A stretch of 64,000 bases of DNA from Actinomyces respiraculi (GCF_014595995.2 NZ_CP063989.1:682001-746000), one strand, 5' to 3'; positions 37,241 to 47,384 are shown, counted from the first letter of the stretch. Notes: generated by a model not told the origin, from the letters alone. Numbers and translations: made by a program.

Positions 37241-38581
37241 ATGACCCAGCAGGCTCCGCCCGCAGCCCCCGCCTCCCCGTCCTCACGTCCCGTCCTCAAG
37301 GTCGGCGTCCTCGGCTCCGGAACTGTTGGTACGCAGGTCGTGCGCCTGCTGGGCGAGCAGGCGGAGGAGTTCGCCGCCCGCAGCGGCGCCCGCCTGGAGG
37401 TCACCGGCATCGCCGTGCGCGACCTCGCGGCCCCCCGCGACCCGGCTGTGCCGCGCGAGCTGCTGACCGACGACGCCACCGCCGTCGCCACCAGCAACGA
37501 CATCGTCATCGAGCTCATCGGCGGAATCGAGCCCGCCCGCACCCTCATCCTCGCGGCCTTCAGGGCCGGCGCCTCGGTCATCACCGGCAACAAGGCCCTC
37601 ATCGCCGCCCACGGACCCGAGCTCTACGCCGCCGCTGCCGCCGCCGACGTCGACTTCTACTACGAGGCGGCCGTTGCCGGCGCCATCCCCGTCGTCTACG
37701 CGCTGCGCGAGTCCATGGCGGGCGACCGCGTCACCAGCGTTCTCGGCATCGTCAACGGCACCACCAACTACATCCTCGATGAGATGAGCACGAAGGGGCT
37801 GAGCTTCGAGGATGCCCTGGCCACCGCCCAGGAGCTCGGCTACGCCGAGGCCGACCCCACCGCCGACGTCGACGGCCTCGACGCCGCCGCCAAGGCCGCC
37901 ATTATCGCCTCCCTCGCCTTCCACACCCGCGTCGGCATCGACGACGTCCTCGTCGAGGGCATCCGCTCCATCACCGCCGAGGACATCCGCGAGGCACACG
38001 CCTCAGGCTGCGAGCTCAAGCTGCTGGCCATCGCCCAGCGCGTGGCCCTGGACGACGCGGCCGAGGGCGTGAGCGTGCGCGTCCACCCGGCGCTCGTGCC
38101 CGCCGACCACCCGCTGGCCAGCGTCCACGGCGCCTTCAACGCCGTCCTCGTCGAGGCCGAGTCCGCCGGCCGGCTCATGTTCTACGGCAAGGGGGCCGGT
38201 GGTGCCCCCACCGCCTCCGCCGTCCTGTCCGACGTCGTGGCCGCTGCCGCGCACCGCGTCAACGGAGGCCAGGCGCCGCGCGAGTCCTCCTACGCCGACC
38301 TGCCGGTGCTCGGCCCCGAGGCCGCCATCACCCGTTACCAGATCCAGCTGCGCGTGGACGACCAGCCGGGCTCGCTGGCCGCGGTGGCCACCGCCTTCGC
38401 CGCCAATGCCGTCTCCATCGACTCGGTGCGCCAGAGCGCCTACGTCGGCGGGGACCAGGCGGTTGTCACCATCGTCACCCACCCGGCTGCCGTCAAGCGC
38501 CTCAACGCCGCTGTTGAGGCCCTGCGCTCCCAGGAGCGCGTCCTCGCCGTCGTCTCGATCCAGCGTGTGGAGGGGGAGTGA
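37241..38581 (+). CDS. hom: Homoserine dehydrogenase
   Basis: A 446-residue enzyme reducing aspartate semialdehyde to homoserine. Residues about 20-45 form the Rossmann nucleotide site (VGVLGSGTVGTQVV). ITGNKALIAAHG and YYEAAVAGAIPVVYALRESM are catalytic-domain signatures, followed by GIVNGTTNYILDEM and YAEADPTADVDGLDAAAKAA. The C-terminal ACT domain (IQLRVDDQPGSLAAVATAFA) suggests feedback control by threonine. ATG 37241 is chosen because the upstream extension is low-complexity and unconserved. It overlaps thrB by 4 bases. Confidence 0.96.
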   Translation: MTQQAPPAAPASPSSRPVLKVGVLGSGTVGTQVVRLLGEQAEEFAARSGARLEVTGIAVRDLAAPRDPAVPRELLTDDATAVATSNDIVIELIGGIEPARTLILAAFRAGASVITGNKALIAAHGPELYAAAAAADVDFYYEAAVAGAIPVVYALRESMAGDRVTSVLGIVNGTTNYILDEMSTKGLSFEDALATAQELGYAEADPTADVDGLDAAAKAAIIASLAFHTRVGIDDVLVEGIRSITAEDIREAHASGCELKLLAIAQRVALDDAAEGVSVRVHPALVPADHPLASVHGAFNAVLVEAESAGRLMFYGKGAGGAPTASAVLSDVVAAAAHRVNGGQAPRESSYADLPVLGPEAAITRYQIQLRVDDQPGSLAAVATAFAANAVSIDSVRQSAYVGGDQAVVTIVTHPAAVKRLNAAVEALRSQERVLAVVSIQRVEGE

Positions 38582-39483
38582 GCGTCCGCCTGTCGCACGA
38601 GTCCGCCGCGGTGCGGGTGCCCGCCACCACCGCGAACATGGGGCCCGGCTTCGACTCCTTCGGGATGGCCTTCCGCTACTACGACGAGGTCAGCGTCCGG
38701 CCGGTCACCGGCCCGACGGTGGTGACCGTCGAAGGTGTGGGCGTCGGCGTCGTTCCTACGGATGACTCCAACCTTGTGGTCCGGGCCCTGCGTGCCGGGC
38801 TGGACGCCGTCGGAGCCCCCCAGGCGGGCTTCGAGGTGCACTGCGTTAACCGCATCCCCCACGGTGGTGGAATGGGCTCCTCCGCGTGCGCCGCCGTCGC
38901 CGGGCTCATGTTGGCCCGAGGACTGATCAACGATCCCGAGCTGCTGGACGACGACCTCATCCTCCAGCTCGCCACCGGCTTCGAGGGGCACCCGGACAAT
39001 GTGGCGCCCGCGGTCTACGGCGGCGCCACCGTCGCCTGGACGGAGGAGGACGGCAGGGCCCGCGTCGCCCCGATGCCGGTGGATGCCACCTTGCCGGTGA
39101 GCCTGCTCGTGCCGCCGTCGAGGACGCGGCTGTCCACGGAGGAGGCCCGCAAGGTCCTGCCGGATTCGGTGCCACGCGCGGACGCGCTGTTCAACACCTC
39201 GCGGGCGGCGGTGCTCATGCTCGCCCTGGCGGGCCGTCCCGACCTGCTCATGGCGGGCACGCAGGACCGCCTGCACCAGGAGTACCGGCGCTCCGTCCTG
39301 CCGGACTCGATGGCGGTCATGGACTCCCTGCGCGAGCAGGGCTACCCGGCGGTGATCTCGGGGGCGGGGCCGACGGTGCTCGTGCTCGCCGACCTGTCGC
39401 AGGAGACGCGCTTCACCCTCCAGCGCCACGGGTGGACCGTGCTGCGCCCGGGCATTGACCTGGAGGGGGCTGTGCTCGTCTAA
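38578..39483 (+). CDS. thrB: Homoserine kinase
   Basis: A 301-residue GHMP kinase making O-phosphohomoserine, the precursor of threonine. The N-terminal VRVPATTANMGPGFDSFGMA and the ATP loop IPHGGGMGSSACAAVAGLML are diagnostic; FEGHPDNVAPAVYGG is the third conserved block. GTG 38578 overlaps the hom stop. Threonine synthase, usually between hom and thrB in many actinobacteria, is absent here. Confidence 0.95.
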   Translation: MSVRLSHESAAVRVPATTANMGPGFDSFGMAFRYYDEVSVRPVTGPTVVTVEGVGVGVVPTDDSNLVVRALRAGLDAVGAPQAGFEVHCVNRIPHGGGMGSSACAAVAGLMLARGLINDPELLDDDLILQLATGFEGHPDNVAPAVYGGATVAWTEEDGRARVAPMPVDATLPVSLLVPPSRTRLSTEEARKVLPDSVPRADALFNTSRAAVLMLALAGRPDLLMAGTQDRLHQEYRRSVLPDSMAVMDSLREQGYPAVISGAGPTVLVLADLSQETRFTLQRHGWTVLRPGIDLEGAVLV

Positions 39484-39533
39484 GAGGCGGGCTTGTGCGG
39501 GGGCTGGGCATAGGACTGGCCTCACACCAAAGT

Positions 39534-39564
39534 AGTTCACATTTCAATCGAACTGGCCTATAGT
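39534..39564 (+). promoter_or_regulatory. Promoter with inverted repeat for the monooxygenase pair
   Basis: TTCACA (39536-39541), a 17-base spacer and TATAGT (39559-39564) form a good promoter 27 bases before the next gene. AGTTC and GAACT flank the -35 and spacer as an inverted repeat, similar to MarR-type sites; the regulator is not in the window. Confidence 0.55.
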
Positions 39565-39590
39565 CGCCTCACCGCAAAGAGAGGCGACTG

Positions 39591-40775
39591 ATGAATACCG
39601 CGCAGCGCACCACCCCGCACAAGATGCACTTCGGCATCTTCACCGTCGGCGACATCACCCCCGACCCCGCCACCGGCCGCGCGCCGAGCGAGCACGAGCG
39701 CATCCACCGCACGGTCGAGATGGCCGTGGCTGCTGAGCGGGCGGGCCTCGACTTCTTCGCCACCGGAGAGCACCACAACCCGCCCTTCGTCCCCTCCAGC
39801 CCCGCCGCCCTGCTCGGCCACATCGCCGCCCGCACCACCACCCTGCTGCTGTCGACGGCCACCACCCTCATCACCACCAACGACCCCGTCGGCCTCGCCG
39901 AGGAGTACGCCTACGTCCAGCACCTGGCCGACGGGCGCCTCGACCTCATGATGGGCCGCGGCAACACCGGCCCCGTCTACCCCTGGTTCGGCAAGGACAT
40001 CCGCAAGGGCATCGAGCTCGCCGTCGAGAACTACGACCTGCTGCGCACCCTGTGGGAGCGCACCAACGTCGACTGGGAGGGCGAGTTCCGCACCCCGCTC
40101 ACCGACTTCACCTCCATGCCCAGGCCCCTGGACGGCACCGCGCCCTTCGTCTGGCACGGCTCCATCCGCAGCCCCCAGATCGCCGAGCAGGCCGCCTACT
40201 ACGGCGACGGCTTCTTCCACAACAACATCTTCTGGCCCGCCGACCACGTGAGGCAGATGGTCGAGCTCTACCGCCGGCGCTTCGAGCACTACGGGCACGG
40301 CGCCGCCGAGCAGGCCTATGTCGGCCTCGGCGGCCAGCTCTTCATGGCCTCCACCGAGAAGGAGGCCCTCGAGCGCTACGCGCCCTACTTCCACAACACC
40401 TACGTCTACCAGGGGGCCTCCCTGGAGGAGATGACCACCCACACCCCCCTCGCCGTCGGCACCCCGGAGCAGGTGGTCGAGAAGTACTTGCGGTACACCG
40501 AGATCGTCGGTCCCTACCAGCGCCAGGCCTTCGTCCTCGACATGGGAGGCGTGCCCCACGAGGAGGTCCTGAACCAGATCGCGCTGCTGGGCAGCGAGGT
40601 CGTCCCCGCCCTGCGCGCCGAGCTCGAGGGCCCCGCGCGCCCCGCCGTCGTCCCCGACGCGCCCCTCCACCCGCGCCACCGCGCCATCCTCACCGGCGAG
40701 CCCCAGCCCGCCGAGGAGCCCTTTGCTCTCGCCGCCACCTACGACCCGCTCACCGGACGGAAGGCCCACGCATGA
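39591..40775 (+). CDS. Luciferase-like FMN-dependent monooxygenase (CE1758-type)
   Basis: A 394-residue bacterial-luciferase-fold protein (LLM class flavin-dependent oxidoreductase). Family blocks are MHFGIFTVGDITPDPATG, FFATGEHHNPPFVPSSPAAL, VQHLADGRLDLMMGRGNTGP and YYGDGFFHNNIFWPADHVRQ. It should use reduced FMN and oxygen on an unknown substrate. Its stop overlaps the start of a flavin reductase, the expected FMNH2 supplier, giving a two-component system. A GAGAGGCGACTG leader precedes ATG 39591. Confidence 0.88.
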   Translation: MNTAQRTTPHKMHFGIFTVGDITPDPATGRAPSEHERIHRTVEMAVAAERAGLDFFATGEHHNPPFVPSSPAALLGHIAARTTTLLLSTATTLITTNDPVGLAEEYAYVQHLADGRLDLMMGRGNTGPVYPWFGKDIRKGIELAVENYDLLRTLWERTNVDWEGEFRTPLTDFTSMPRPLDGTAPFVWHGSIRSPQIAEQAAYYGDGFFHNNIFWPADHVRQMVELYRRRFEHYGHGAAEQAYVGLGGQLFMASTEKEALERYAPYFHNTYVYQGASLEEMTTHTPLAVGTPEQVVEKYLRYTEIVGPYQRQAFVLDMGGVPHEEVLNQIALLGSEVVPALRAELEGPARPAVVPDAPLHPRHRAILTGEPQPAEEPFALAATYDPLTGRKAHA

Positions 40776-41506
40776 CCGAGACCACGCGGACCGAGGCGAG
40801 CGCGGGGCCTGTCAGCGCCCCCGCCTACGCCGACGGCGCCGACGCCTACGACCACACCCAGATGGGGCGCTTCGCCCACCTCGTGACTCTCCACGCGGGC
40901 GTGTCGACCCCCTCGACCTCGCAGATGCTCGCCGAGCGCCTGGCCGCCGCCACGCGCACCGCCCTCGAGGGCGCCTCGCGTCTGGCCACGGTCACCCCCA
41001 TTGCCCTCAGGCCGCTTGCCGCCGACATCGCCCTGGCCAGCGTTGGCGGGCCCATGAGCGGGGCCCTGCGCGAGGCCGTCGACGCGCTCGGAGAGGCCGA
41101 CGGCGTCATCGCCGTCAGCCCCGTCTTCCAGGCCTCCTACTCCGGCCTGTTCAAGTCCTTCTTCGACATCCTGCCCGACGGGACCCTACGTGGAGCGCCC
41201 GTCCTCATGGGTGCCACTGCGGGCACCGCCCGCCACTCGCTCGTCACCGAGAGCGCCATGCGCCCGCTCTTCGCCCACCTCAAGGCCGTGCCGACGACGC
41301 TCGCCGTCTTCACCGCCAGTGAGGACTTCGGTGCCGCCTGGAGCGAGGGTGGTGCGGGCCGCGACGGCACCGTGCCTCTGGCCGAGCGCATCGCCCGGGC
41401 GGGGGAGGAGCTGGCCGGCTACATCGACCGCTTCCCGCGCCAGGCGCCGGTGGACGCCATGAGCGACTTCACCCCCATGGACTCCCTCCTGGGCCGCCGC
41501 CGCTGA
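40772..41506 (+). CDS. NADPH-dependent FMN reductase-like protein (CE1759-type)
   Basis: A 244-residue flavodoxin-fold reductase. LVTLHAGVSTPSTSQMLAER is the phosphate-binding start, ADGVIAVSPVFQASYSGLFK the flavin-binding loop and FFDILPDGTLRGAPVLMGAT the conserved third block. It should supply reduced FMN to the monooxygenase with which it overlaps in an ATGA. This pair is found together in many actinomycetes. Its true role is not known. Confidence 0.85.
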   Translation: MTETTRTEASAGPVSAPAYADGADAYDHTQMGRFAHLVTLHAGVSTPSTSQMLAERLAAATRTALEGASRLATVTPIALRPLAADIALASVGGPMSGALREAVDALGEADGVIAVSPVFQASYSGLFKSFFDILPDGTLRGAPVLMGATAGTARHSLVTESAMRPLFAHLKAVPTTLAVFTASEDFGAAWSEGGAGRDGTVPLAERIARAGEELAGYIDRFPRQAPVDAMSDFTPMDSLLGRRR

Positions 41507-41673
41507 CAGCGCTGTCGCGCCGTCGGCGCCGCCCTGGGGTGCCAGCAGGGTGCCACTGGCTGCTACAGTGACACCAACGGCCCTGCGGATCGCACCGCAC
41601 CGCCGCCTGCAGCCGAACGGGCTGCATGACTGACCCCCGTGAATGCCTCCGGGGAGTCCCTTCCCATCACGTC

Positions 41674-41695
41674 GATGCCGTCACCGGACGGCATC
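41674..41695 (+). promoter_or_regulatory. Hairpin in the rho leader
   Basis: GATGCCGTC and GACGGCATC pair perfectly (9 bp, loop ACCG) in the 243-base region before rho. There is no T-run. rho leaders often carry autoregulatory structure; whether this one does is not shown. Confidence 0.35.
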
Positions 41696-41749
41696 CCGGA
41701 CTGCGTCGGCGTCCGCTGACGCTTCCCGGCAGCACATAGAAGGACACTC

Positions 41750-43744
41750 GTGACCGAGACCTCCCACGCCTCCCTCTCAACGATGCGTCTGGCCGAGCTG
41801 CAGAAGCTCGCCGCCTCCATGGGGCTTAAGGGCACCTCCCGCCTGCGCAAGAGCGAGCTCATCACCGCCATCCGCGACGCCGGCGCATCCGCCCCGGCGG
41901 CCGAGCGCCCTGAGCGCGCAGAGCGTGCTGAGCACCCTGAGCGTGCTGAGCGCCCTGAGCGTGCTGAGCGCCCTGAGCGCAGCGAGCAGCCCGCCTCCGA
42001 CGGCGAGGCCCGCCCGCGCCGCCGTCGCGTCACCGCCGCGGCTGGTGCCCCCGCCCACACTGCCGAGCTTGACCTCGACTTCCCCCAGGGCGCGCGCGCC
42101 CGTCGCACTGCTGATTCCAGCCGTGGCGGCGACGCCGCCCAGCAGGGCGAGCGCCGACACCAGCGACGCGACGAGCGCGACCCCCGTGAGGACCGCGGCG
42201 CCCCGCAGGACCGCCTGTCCCGCCGTCGTCGCGTCCAGGCGCTCGCCGGCGCCCCCGACGAGCGCGCCGACCGCCCCGCGCTGAGCGAGGACCACATCGA
42301 CGCCAAGGCCGCGCTCATGCGCGACCTCGCCGACGTCACCGGCACTCCGGCCGTCGAGCCCGCCGAGCGCAAGCAGCGCCGTGACGACTCCGACTCCTGG
42401 GACGATGAGGGCCGCAGCGGACGCCGTCGTGGCCGCAAGCGCCGCGGACGCGACCGCGACTTCCAGGGCGAGGGTCAGTCCGCCGGCCAGCAGGGCCAGC
42501 AGCGCGCCCCGCGCGAGGAGGAGGTCCTCATCCCCGTCGCCGGCATCCTCGACGTCGCCGACGCCCAGCACGCCTACCTGCGCACCTCCGGCTACCTGCC
42601 CGGCGCCAAGGACGTCTACGTCTCCGGCCAGCAGATGAAGGACAACGGGCTGCGCGCGGGCGACGCGGTCACCGGCTGGGTCCGTGAGGGCGGCGAGACC
42701 TCCCAGTCCGGCGGCTCCGGCCAGGGCGGACGCAACGGCCGCCGGCAGAACCGCGCCAACCGTCAGAAGTACAACCCGCTGGTGAGCGTCGAGGCCGTCA
42801 ACGGCATGGACCCCGAGCGAGCCAAGCGCCGACCGGAGTTCGCCAAGCTCGTTCCGCTCTACCCGCAGGAGCAGCTGCGCCTGGAGACCACCCCCAAGGC
42901 GCTGACCCCCCGGGTCATCGACCTCGTCGCCCCCATCGGCAAGGGCCAGCGCGGCCTCATCGTCTCCCCGCCCAAGGCGGGCAAGACGATCGTGCTGCAG
43001 CAGATCGCCAACGCCATCAGCGTCAACAACCCCGAGGCCCACCTCATGGTCGTGCTCGTCGACGAGCGCCCCGAGGAGGTCACGGACATGCAGCGCACCG
43101 TCAAGGGCGAGGTCATCGCCTCGACTTTCGACCGCCCGGCCTCCGACCACACGACCGTCGCCGAGCTCGCCATCGAGCGTGCCAAGCGCCTGGTCGAGCT
43201 CGGCCAGGACGTCGTCATCCTGCTCGACTCCATCACCCGCCTGGGCCGCGCCTACAACGTGGCCGCGCCGGCGTCGGGACGCATCCTCTCCGGTGGTGTG
43301 GACGCCAGCGCCCTCTACCCGCCCAAGCGCTTCTTCGGTGCCGCCCGCAACATCGAGAACGGCGGGTCGCTCACCATCCTCGCCACCGCCCTGGTGGAGA
43401 CCGGCTCGAAGATGGACGAGGTCATCTTCGAGGAGTTCAAGGGCACCGGCAACATGGAGCTGCGCCTGTCGCGCCAGCTCGCCGAGAAGCGCATCTTCCC
43501 GGCCGTCGACGTCGCCGCCTCCTCCACCCGCCGCGAGGAGCTGCTCATCGACCCCGCCCAGCTCAAGATCATGTGGCGCCTGCGCCGCCTGTTCGCCGGG
43601 CTCGAGCAGCAGTCGGCCCTCGAGCTCGTCATCGGCAAGCTCAAGGAAACGAGCTCCAACGCCGAGTTCCTCATGGTCATCTCCAAGACGACGCCGCAAG
43701 GCACCTCCCTGGCCGACGCCGACGACGACGCCAAGTTGGCATGA
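41750..43744 (+). CDS. rho: Transcription termination factor Rho
   Basis: A 664-residue hexameric RNA helicase. The N-terminal SAP-like Rho_N ([17 protein letters not shown]) is followed by a long, highly charged actinobacterial insert including PERAER-type repeats (about 47-75) and [11 protein letters not shown] stretches. The RNA-binding domain begins near [20 protein letters not shown]. The ATPase has Walker [16 protein letters not shown], Walker [17 protein letters not shown] and the Q-loop/R-loop in the C-terminal third. Start GTG 41750 follows AGAAGGACACTC. Confidence 0.97.
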   Translation: MTETSHASLSTMRLAELQKLAASMGLKGTSRLRKSELITAIRDAGASAPAAERPERAERAEHPERAERPERAERPERSEQPASDGEARPRRRRVTAAAGAPAHTAELDLDFPQGARARRTADSSRGGDAAQQGERRHQRRDERDPREDRGAPQDRLSRRRRVQALAGAPDERADRPALSEDHIDAKAALMRDLADVTGTPAVEPAERKQRRDDSDSWDDEGRSGRRRGRKRRGRDRDFQGEGQSAGQQGQQRAPREEEVLIPVAGILDVADAQHAYLRTSGYLPGAKDVYVSGQQMKDNGLRAGDAVTGWVREGGETSQSGGSGQGGRNGRRQNRANRQKYNPLVSVEAVNGMDPERAKRRPEFAKLVPLYPQEQLRLETTPKALTPRVIDLVAPIGKGQRGLIVSPPKAGKTIVLQQIANAISVNNPEAHLMVVLVDERPEEVTDMQRTVKGEVIASTFDRPASDHTTVAELAIERAKRLVELGQDVVILLDSITRLGRAYNVAAPASGRILSGGVDASALYPPKRFFGAARNIENGGSLTILATALVETGSKMDEVIFEEFKGTGNMELRLSRQLAEKRIFPAVDVAASSTRREELLIDPAQLKIMWRLRRLFAGLEQQSALELVIGKLKETSSNAEFLMVISKTTPQGTSLADADDDAKLA

Positions 43745-43916
43745 GCCTCTCTCCTTCGGAGAACCCGGCCAGGTAGCTGAGTCGCGTCTCACGCTCGCGC
43801 CCGCCGCTGCCCGTTGTGGCAGTGGCGGGCGCGCAGGCATAATCTCCGATTGGTTTCCGGTTCACCCTCGCCCGCCGGCGTGGGACCCGGGGCCCTCTGA
43901 ATGCTAGGAGACACCC

Positions 43917-44129
43917 ATGAAGCAGGGGATTCACCCCGACTACGTGCCCACCACGGTCACGTGCACCTGCGGCAACACCTTCGAGACCCGCTCCACCGTC
44001 ACCTCCGGTGAGATCCGCGTCGACGTCTGCTCCGCCTGCCACCCGTTCTACACGGGCAAGCAGAAGATTCTCGACACCGGTGGCCGCGTGGCCCGCTTCG
44101 AGGCCCGCTACGGCAAGCGCGCGAAGTAG
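43917..44129 (+). CDS. rpmE: 50S ribosomal protein L31
   Basis: A 70-residue L31 with the zinc-binding Cys set typical of the Cys-plus form (VTCTCGNTF and [12 protein letters not shown]). It opens MKQGIHPDY and ends YGKRAK, the normal length. An AGGAGACACCC ribosome binding site precedes ATG 43917. It sits between rho and prfA as in most actinobacteria. Zinc-binding L31 is usually the zinc-replete form. Confidence 0.97.
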   Translation: MKQGIHPDYVPTTVTCTCGNTFETRSTVTSGEIRVDVCSACHPFYTGKQKILDTGGRVARFEARYGKRAK

Positions 44130-44200
44130 GCAGCCCGCACGACGCCGACGGAAGGCACCCTGAGAGGAGCCGCCGTCGGCGTCGTCGCGTCCCCACCCCT

Positions 44201-44264
44201 CCCGCGAGAACTGGTGTTATCCCCCGCGAGAACTGGTGTTATCCCCCGCGAGAACTGGTGTTAT
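44201..44264. repeat. Triple 22-bp tandem repeat before prfA
   Basis: Three copies in tandem of a unit containing CGCGAGAACTGGTGTTATC (at about 44201, 44221 and 44243), with a decayed fourth start (CGACGAGACTGGG) after 44265. It lies about 60 bases before the prfA start. Regular spacing of two helical turns suggests repeated protein binding sites or slippage expansion. Confidence 0.8.
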
Positions 44265-44323
44265 CGCCGACGAGACTGGGTGGGTCTCGACCCACGACGT
44301 GACGACGAACCTTCAGGAGAACG

Positions 44324-45412
44324 ATGAGCGACGACTTCTCCGCCGCTGTCTCGATGACCGAGGAGCACGCCCGCATCGAGACCGAGATGGCCAACCCCGC
44401 CGTCGCCTCCGACCCCGGGACCATGCGCCGGCTCAGCCGCCGCTACGCCGAGCTCGGGCGCGTCGTTGCCGCCTACCGCACCTGGCAGCAGGCCGCCGCC
44501 GACCTCGACGACGCCACCGAACTCGCCGCCGAGGACCCCGACTTCGCCGCCGAGCTGCCCGGCATCGAGGCCGCGGAGACGGAGGCCGCCGACCACCTGC
44601 GCGACGTCCTCGTCCCCCGCGACCTCGACGACGCCCGCGACGTCATCATCGAGGTCAAAGCCGGGGAGGGCGGCGAGGAGTCCGCCCTGTTCGCCGCCGA
44701 CCTGGCCCGCATGTACACCCGCTACGCCGAGCGCATGGGTTGGGCGGTCGAGGTCCTGGGCGCCACCGACTCCGACCTGGGCGGGTACAAGGACGTGCGC
44801 CTGGCCGTCAAGACGCGCACCGCCGTCGAGCCCCAGGACGGCGTGTGGGCGCACCTGAAGTACGAGGGCGGTGTCCACCGCGTCCAGCGCGTCCCCGTCA
44901 CCGAGAGCCAGGGCCGCATCCACACCTCCGCCGCCGGCGTGCTGGTGATGCCGGAGGTCGACGACCCCGGCGAGCTGGAGATCGACCCCGCCGACCTGCG
45001 CATCGACGTGTTCCGCTCCTCCGGGCCCGGCGGTCAGAGCGTGAACACCACCGACTCCGCCGTGCGCATCACCCACCTGCCCACCGGGATCGTCGTGTCC
45101 ATGCAGAACGAGAAGTCCCAGCTGCAGAACAAGGAGGCGGCCATGCGCGTGCTGCGGGCGCGGCTGCTTGCCGAACGCGCTGCCGCCCAGGCGGCCGAGG
45201 CCGCGGCCACGCGCCGCTCCCAGGTGCGCACGGTCGACCGCTCCGAGCGCATCCGCACCTACAACTTCCCCGAGAACCGCATCGCCGACCACCGCACCGG
45301 CTACAAGGCCTACAACCTCGACGCCGTGCTCGACGGCGACCTGGGCCCGGTCATCGACTCGGCGATCGCCATGGATGAGGCCGAGCGCCTGGCCGCCGCC
45401 GGCGAGCAGTGA
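44324..45412 (+). CDS. prfA: Peptide chain release factor 1
   Basis: A 362-residue class I release factor reading UAA and UAG. The catalytic GGQ is in [20 protein letters not shown] (about residue 235) and the codon-reading region precedes it. The GGQ glutamine is the substrate of the methyltransferase encoded next (prmC). The start ATG 44324 follows CAGGAGAACG. Confidence 0.97.
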   Translation: MSDDFSAAVSMTEEHARIETEMANPAVASDPGTMRRLSRRYAELGRVVAAYRTWQQAAADLDDATELAAEDPDFAAELPGIEAAETEAADHLRDVLVPRDLDDARDVIIEVKAGEGGEESALFAADLARMYTRYAERMGWAVEVLGATDSDLGGYKDVRLAVKTRTAVEPQDGVWAHLKYEGGVHRVQRVPVTESQGRIHTSAAGVLVMPEVDDPGELEIDPADLRIDVFRSSGPGGQSVNTTDSAVRITHLPTGIVVSMQNEKSQLQNKEAAMRVLRARLLAERAAAQAAEAAATRRSQVRTVDRSERIRTYNFPENRIADHRTGYKAYNLDAVLDGDLGPVIDSAIAMDEAERLAAAGEQ

Positions 45413-45418
45413 GCCACT

Positions 45419-46303
45419 GTGACCGAGTTGGACCGCTACGCGCTGCGGCGGACGGTGCGTGAGGCGGCAAAAAGACTTTCCCGCGCCGGGATCGCCTCGC
45501 CGGATGTCGACGCCCGGCTACTGGCCGAGCACCTGCTGGGCGGCCCGATCCTGCTCGCCGACGGCGCCGCGGAGGGCTTTGCCGCCGCATACGCGGAATT
45601 GGTGGAGCGTCGTGCCGCCCGCGAGCCGCTGCAGCACATCCTGGGCGTGATGTGGTTCCGGGGACTGGAGCTGGCCTGCAGGCCCGGAGTGTTCATCGTC
45701 CGCCCCGAGACCGAGGTGGTCGCCGGGGCCGCCATCGAGGCCGCCCGGGCGGTGGCGTCGGAGGAGGAGCGTGCCCCCGTGGTCGTGGACCTGTGCGTCG
45801 GCTCGGGCGCCATCGCCGCCGCGGTCGCCCTGGAGGTGCCGGGCGCTCGCGTGTGGGCCGTAGAGGCGGATACCACCGCGGTCGCCCTGGCACGGGAGAA
45901 CTGCGAGCACCTGGCGCCGGGACGGGTGGAGATCATCCGCGGCGACGTCACCGACCCGGCCGTGCTCGCCGAATTGGACGGGCGAGTTGATGTGGTCGTC
46001 TCCAACCCGCCGTACGTGCCCGCCGGGGAGGTGGAGGACGTCGAGACGGCCGGGCACGACCCGGACCTGGCCCTGTACGGCGGGGGAGCGGACGGCTTGC
46101 GCCTGCCGCTCGCCGTCGTCGAGCGGGCCGCTGCCCTGCTGCGCCCCGGCGCCGTGCTGGTCATGGAACACGACCCCGGGCAGGGGGCCGCGCTGCGGGC
46201 GGCCGCCCTCGGTGCCGGCTTCACCGAGGCGGTCACCGGCCAGGACCTCGCCGGTCGCGACCGCTACCTACGGGCCGTCACCGAGCGAGCCTCACGGGCT
46301 TGA
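45419..46303 (+). CDS. prmC: Release factor glutamine methyltransferase
   Basis: A 294-residue SAM-dependent methyltransferase that modifies the GGQ glutamine of release factors. The SAM site is VVDLCVGSGAIAAAVALEVP and the catalytic motif NPPY is at about 196-199 (VVVSNPPYVPAGEVEDVE). GTG 45419 starts 6 bases after prfA. The C-terminus GRDRYLRAV recurs as a diverged fragment at 51466-51577, at the other end of an accessory segment. Confidence 0.96.
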   Translation: MTELDRYALRRTVREAAKRLSRAGIASPDVDARLLAEHLLGGPILLADGAAEGFAAAYAELVERRAAREPLQHILGVMWFRGLELACRPGVFIVRPETEVVAGAAIEAARAVASEEERAPVVVDLCVGSGAIAAAVALEVPGARVWAVEADTTAVALARENCEHLAPGRVEIIRGDVTDPAVLAELDGRVDVVVSNPPYVPAGEVEDVETAGHDPDLALYGGGADGLRLPLAVVERAAALLRPGAVLVMEHDPGQGAALRAAALGAGFTEAVTGQDLAGRDRYLRAVTERASRA

Positions 46304-46330
46304 ACCGTCCCTTCGGCGCCTCCGACCCCG

Positions 46331-46403
46331 CGGCTGTTCGGCTCGGTCGCGCGGGGCGATGCCGGTCAACAGTCGGCCATCGACATCCTCGTTGACCTTG
46401 AGA
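46331..46403 (+). pseudogene. Nucleotidyltransferase fragment duplicating part of the MNT gene at 47385
   Basis: About 73 bases are nearly identical to 47484-47556 and encode RLFGSVARGDAG plus IDILVDLE, the catalytic core of MNT antitoxins. The first metal-binding Asp of the S-D-I-D motif is changed to Ala here. There is no start or remaining gene. It marks duplication during assembly of this accessory region. Confidence 0.8.
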
Positions 46404-46463
46404 GTGCTCATGTCCGGCAGCCGGAACATAGTCAGATCCACTTCCCGCCGTTGGTCCTGTCAA

Positions 46464-47201
46464 TCATCTGGCCGCCAGCGCGCGCAGCGGCGTCCAACCC
46501 GCGGGTAACGGACCGCTGATGGAGGCCCTGGCACGATCCTGGTCCGCTGACCATCCCTGCGCTTCATCCGCACCACTCGTGCCGACAGGGCCTTGCGCGA
46601 GCCTCAGCCCCGTACCGTCGGCGACGGCGTCGGGTGCACTGCCCCGGCGCGCTGAAGCCCTGACGCTCCACGGAGGGTCCGCCCAGCTTTCGCCGCGGAA
46701 AACCCTGTAGTCGCCATAGCGGCCGGGGTCAAGATAGTCCCAGCACCACTCCCACACATTGCCGAGCATGTCGTACATGCCGGAGGCGTTGGGTTGCTTC
46801 TGCCTCACGGGTTGCGGCTCGTCGACGTTATCGAGCGAGGTTCACGCGATCTTCCGCAGGTCTCCGTAATGAACGCCGATCGTTCCTGCGCGGCATGCGT
46901 ACTCCCACTCGGCCTCGGTCGGTAGCCTGAACCCGTTCGCCCGCACATTCCAGTGCACCTGTTGATCGTTGATGGCGTATGCGGGTCGCAGACCACGGGC
47001 GGCGGACAATCGGTTGCACAGTCGAATGGCTTCCAGCCAGGTCACGCTGTTGACTGGCCGGTCAACCCCGTCTGAAACAAGTGCGGAGCAGGAGATGGCG
47101 AAGGACTCCAGAGTGACAGTGCGGCGGGTGCCGCGACGCGCATCGTGGAGCTCAACGGCTCCCTGGGGAAGGCGCCGCATCTCACCTATCGTGTATCCCA
47201 C
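46464..47201 (-). pseudogene. Formylglycine-generating-enzyme-like gene split by one stop codon
   Basis: On the minus strand a 245-codon frame is interrupted once, at TGA 46842-46844. Before it: [34 protein letters not shown] and [17 protein letters not shown]. After it, in the same frame: NASGMYDMLGNVWEWCWDYL and GESWADPPWSVRASARR. These are the conserved blocks of the SUMF1/FGE-sulfatase fold in order. The stop stands where Trp is usual (KIA-W-TSLDNVDEP), so a single TGG to TGA change explains it. The family includes oxygen-dependent sulfatase activators, but many short members do other things. Confidence 0.8.
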
Positions 47202-47384
47202 GATTGGAGCCTACTGCTCGCCTCCTGGAAGTGATCCCGATATCGGTGCCCTGCCGATGTGGGGCGCCGACGAGTAGTGTCCGGCGCGGCGGCGGTAGGC
47301 ATGGGTGTCAGTCGCGGTGGGACTGCGACACAGAGTTGATGACTCGTGATGGGCAAGCAGTCGCTCCTTTGGGACACTAAGGCC

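Noticed and set aside
41777..43840. A 687-codon minus-strand frame antisense to rho
   Set aside because: Shadow of the rho coding sequence; no recognised domain. Similar antisense frames over argS, lysA, hom and the sulfatase were dropped for the same reason.
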